Assembly: GCA_903953195.1 (NCBI GenBank)
Contig: CAJBIS010000418.1
Location: 1-6,760 of the forward strand
Origin: an uncultured Actinomycetes bacterium
Lineage (GTDB): Bacteria > Actinomycetota > Acidimicrobiia > Acidimicrobiales > Microtrichaceae
Reading direction: 5' to 3'
DNA: 6,760 nucleotides
The notes under the pieces were generated by a model. It saw only the letters and a list, made by a program, of their open reading frames with translations, did no database searches and was not told where the DNA came from. Every line of letters starts with the position of its first letter. The first letter of the stretch is position 1. Below, one piece after another: positions 6,375 to 6,760 of this stretch. The translations under genes and the position numbers were made by a program.

Positions 6375-6397
6375 CCCGGTGTTCTGCGGCCACCGGG
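6375..6397 (+). terminator. Perfect 7-bp hairpin immediately after the flavoprotein stop
   Basis: CCCGGTG (6375-6381) pairs with CACCGGG (6391-6397) around a 9-base loop, beginning at the first base after the TGA. Position and GC-rich stem suit a transcription terminator. There is no T-run, as is common in high-GC actinobacteria, so termination efficiency is uncertain. Confidence 0.5.
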
Positions 6398-6425
6398 CCG
6401 TCAGCGCCCATCCGTGGGGTGACGG
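6398..6425 (+). terminator. Second hairpin abutting the first
   Basis: CCGTCA (6398-6403) pairs with TGACGG (6420-6425). Inside, CCCA (6407-6410) pairs with TGGG (6415-6418) around a TCCG tetraloop, leaving a small asymmetric internal loop. It begins at the base after the first hairpin ends, so the two could be a tandem terminator for the flavoprotein gene. Confidence 0.4.
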
Positions 6426-6457
6426 GTACGCCGGGGGTGCACACCGCACCGGTACCC
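6424..6457. repeat. Third inverted repeat, overlapping a TACCCT promoter-like box
   Basis: GGGTAC (6424-6429) is the reverse complement of GTACCC (6452-6457). Inside, GGTGC (6436-6440) pairs with GCACC (6446-6450) around a 5-base loop. The right arm overlaps TACCCT (6453-6458), a possible -10 box for the lipoprotein gene with a leader of about 75 bases. It overlaps the second hairpin by two bases, so the two structures could compete. Confidence 0.35.
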
Positions 6458-6472
6458 TGAGGAACGCACACG

Positions 6473-6482
6473 CAACCGGTTG
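6473..6482. promoter_or_regulatory. Perfect 10-bp palindrome overlapping a consensus TTGACA -35 box
   Basis: CAACCGGTTG (6473-6482) is fully self-complementary. TTGACA, an exact -35 consensus, occupies 6480-6485. The matching -10 position around 6503-6508 reads TGTCGG, a poor fit. If this promoter is used, transcription would begin near 6515 with a leader of about 25 bases before the lipoprotein ATG, and the palindrome would be placed as an operator. Confidence 0.3.
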
Positions 6483-6530
6483 ACACCCCGGCTGCGGCGG
6501 GCTGTCGGCCGTCGACACCTGCGACTCCTT

Positions 6531-6535
6531 GGAGG
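6531..6535 (+). promoter_or_regulatory. Ribosome binding site of the lipoprotein gene
   Basis: GGAGG within TTGGAGGT lies 4 bases before the ATG at 6540. It is the strongest Shine-Dalgarno sequence in the window and fixes the start of this edge-truncated gene. Confidence 0.7.
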
Positions 6536-6539
6536 TCCC

Positions 6540-6760
6540 ATGCCCCGTCGTTCCCTCACCGTCGCCATCGCCGCGCTCCTCACGCTGGGTGCGGCGGCCT
6601 GCACCAACGACGACGGCTTCGAGTCGGTGACCACGACGACCGGCGCGACATCGGCCGGGACCCTGCCCGAGGCCGCGGTCCAGACGACCGCCGAGGAGCT
6701 CGTGCGCGAGTACTACGCCAACCTGACGTGCGAGGGGAAGGACGCCGAGGCCTACGCCGC
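6540..6760 (+). CDS. Secreted lipoprotein of unknown function, 3' end cut by window edge
   Basis: The visible 73 residues start with a bacterial lipoprotein signal: basic MPRR, a hydrophobic core (residues 6-17), and a lipobox-like AAAC ending at C21, which would be lipidated and become the mature N-terminus. The -3 residue is Ala, not the usual Leu, so the lipobox is slightly off consensus. Arg3-Arg4 could hint at Tat export, but the rest of a twin-arginine motif is missing. A Thr/Ser-rich flexible linker follows (about 29-42). Then comes TAEELVREYYANLTCEGKDAEAYA (split here by a cysteine at 64), which looks like the first helix of an NTF2/SnoaL-like fold; that last idea is weak because the domain is cut. 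The mature part would sit on the outer face of the cytoplasmic membrane. A strong GGAGG site and open frame to the edge support a real gene, separate from the flavoprotein gene. Confidence 0.75.
   Translation, partial: MPRRSLTVAIAALLTLGAAACTNDDGFESVTTTTGATSAGTLPEAAVQTTAEELVREYYANLTCEGKDAEAYA

Overview
The window is a GC-rich, gene-dense chromosomal stretch. GC content is high, third codon positions are almost all G or C, and several genes begin right after a TANNNT -10-like box with no Shine-Dalgarno sequence. Together with the gene families present, this suggests an actinobacterium, possibly of the Acidimicrobiia; that placement is inferred from style and not proven. No mobile element, CRISPR array, rRNA or tRNA was seen.

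Layout from left to right. (1) A membrane acyltransferase of the AT3 (acyltransferase 3, OafA-like) family lies on the minus strand and runs off the left edge. (2) A 124-bp divergent promoter region follows. It carries a 33-bp hairpin centred almost exactly midway between the two start codons. (3) A complete acyl-CoA dehydrogenase on the plus strand is recognisable as glutaryl-CoA dehydrogenase. (4) A complete Kup-type potassium transporter on the minus strand converges on it, with 38 bp between the stop codons. (5) A 276-bp divergent region contains several dyads. (6) A complete plus-strand three-part protein follows: a cyclic-nucleotide-binding-like fold, a thioredoxin-like fold without cysteines, and a thioredoxin-reductase-like flavoprotein without the CxxC pair. 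(7) A 165-bp gap holds three consecutive hairpins and a perfect palindrome. (8) The start of a secreted lipoprotein gene runs off the right edge.

The genes do not form one operon: each is the first gene of its own transcription unit, as far as the window shows. Glutaryl-CoA dehydrogenase feeds crotonyl-CoA from lysine, tryptophan or aromatic breakdown into beta-oxidation. The acyltransferase probably decorates an envelope glycan or lipid. Kup imports K+. The fused flavoprotein is divergent from kup and may share regulation with it. The flavoprotein is the most unusual item, because it keeps the FAD and NAD(P)H folds of thioredoxin reductase while lacking a redox-active disulfide in both of the domains where one is expected. 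The intergenic dyads are the other items worth following up.
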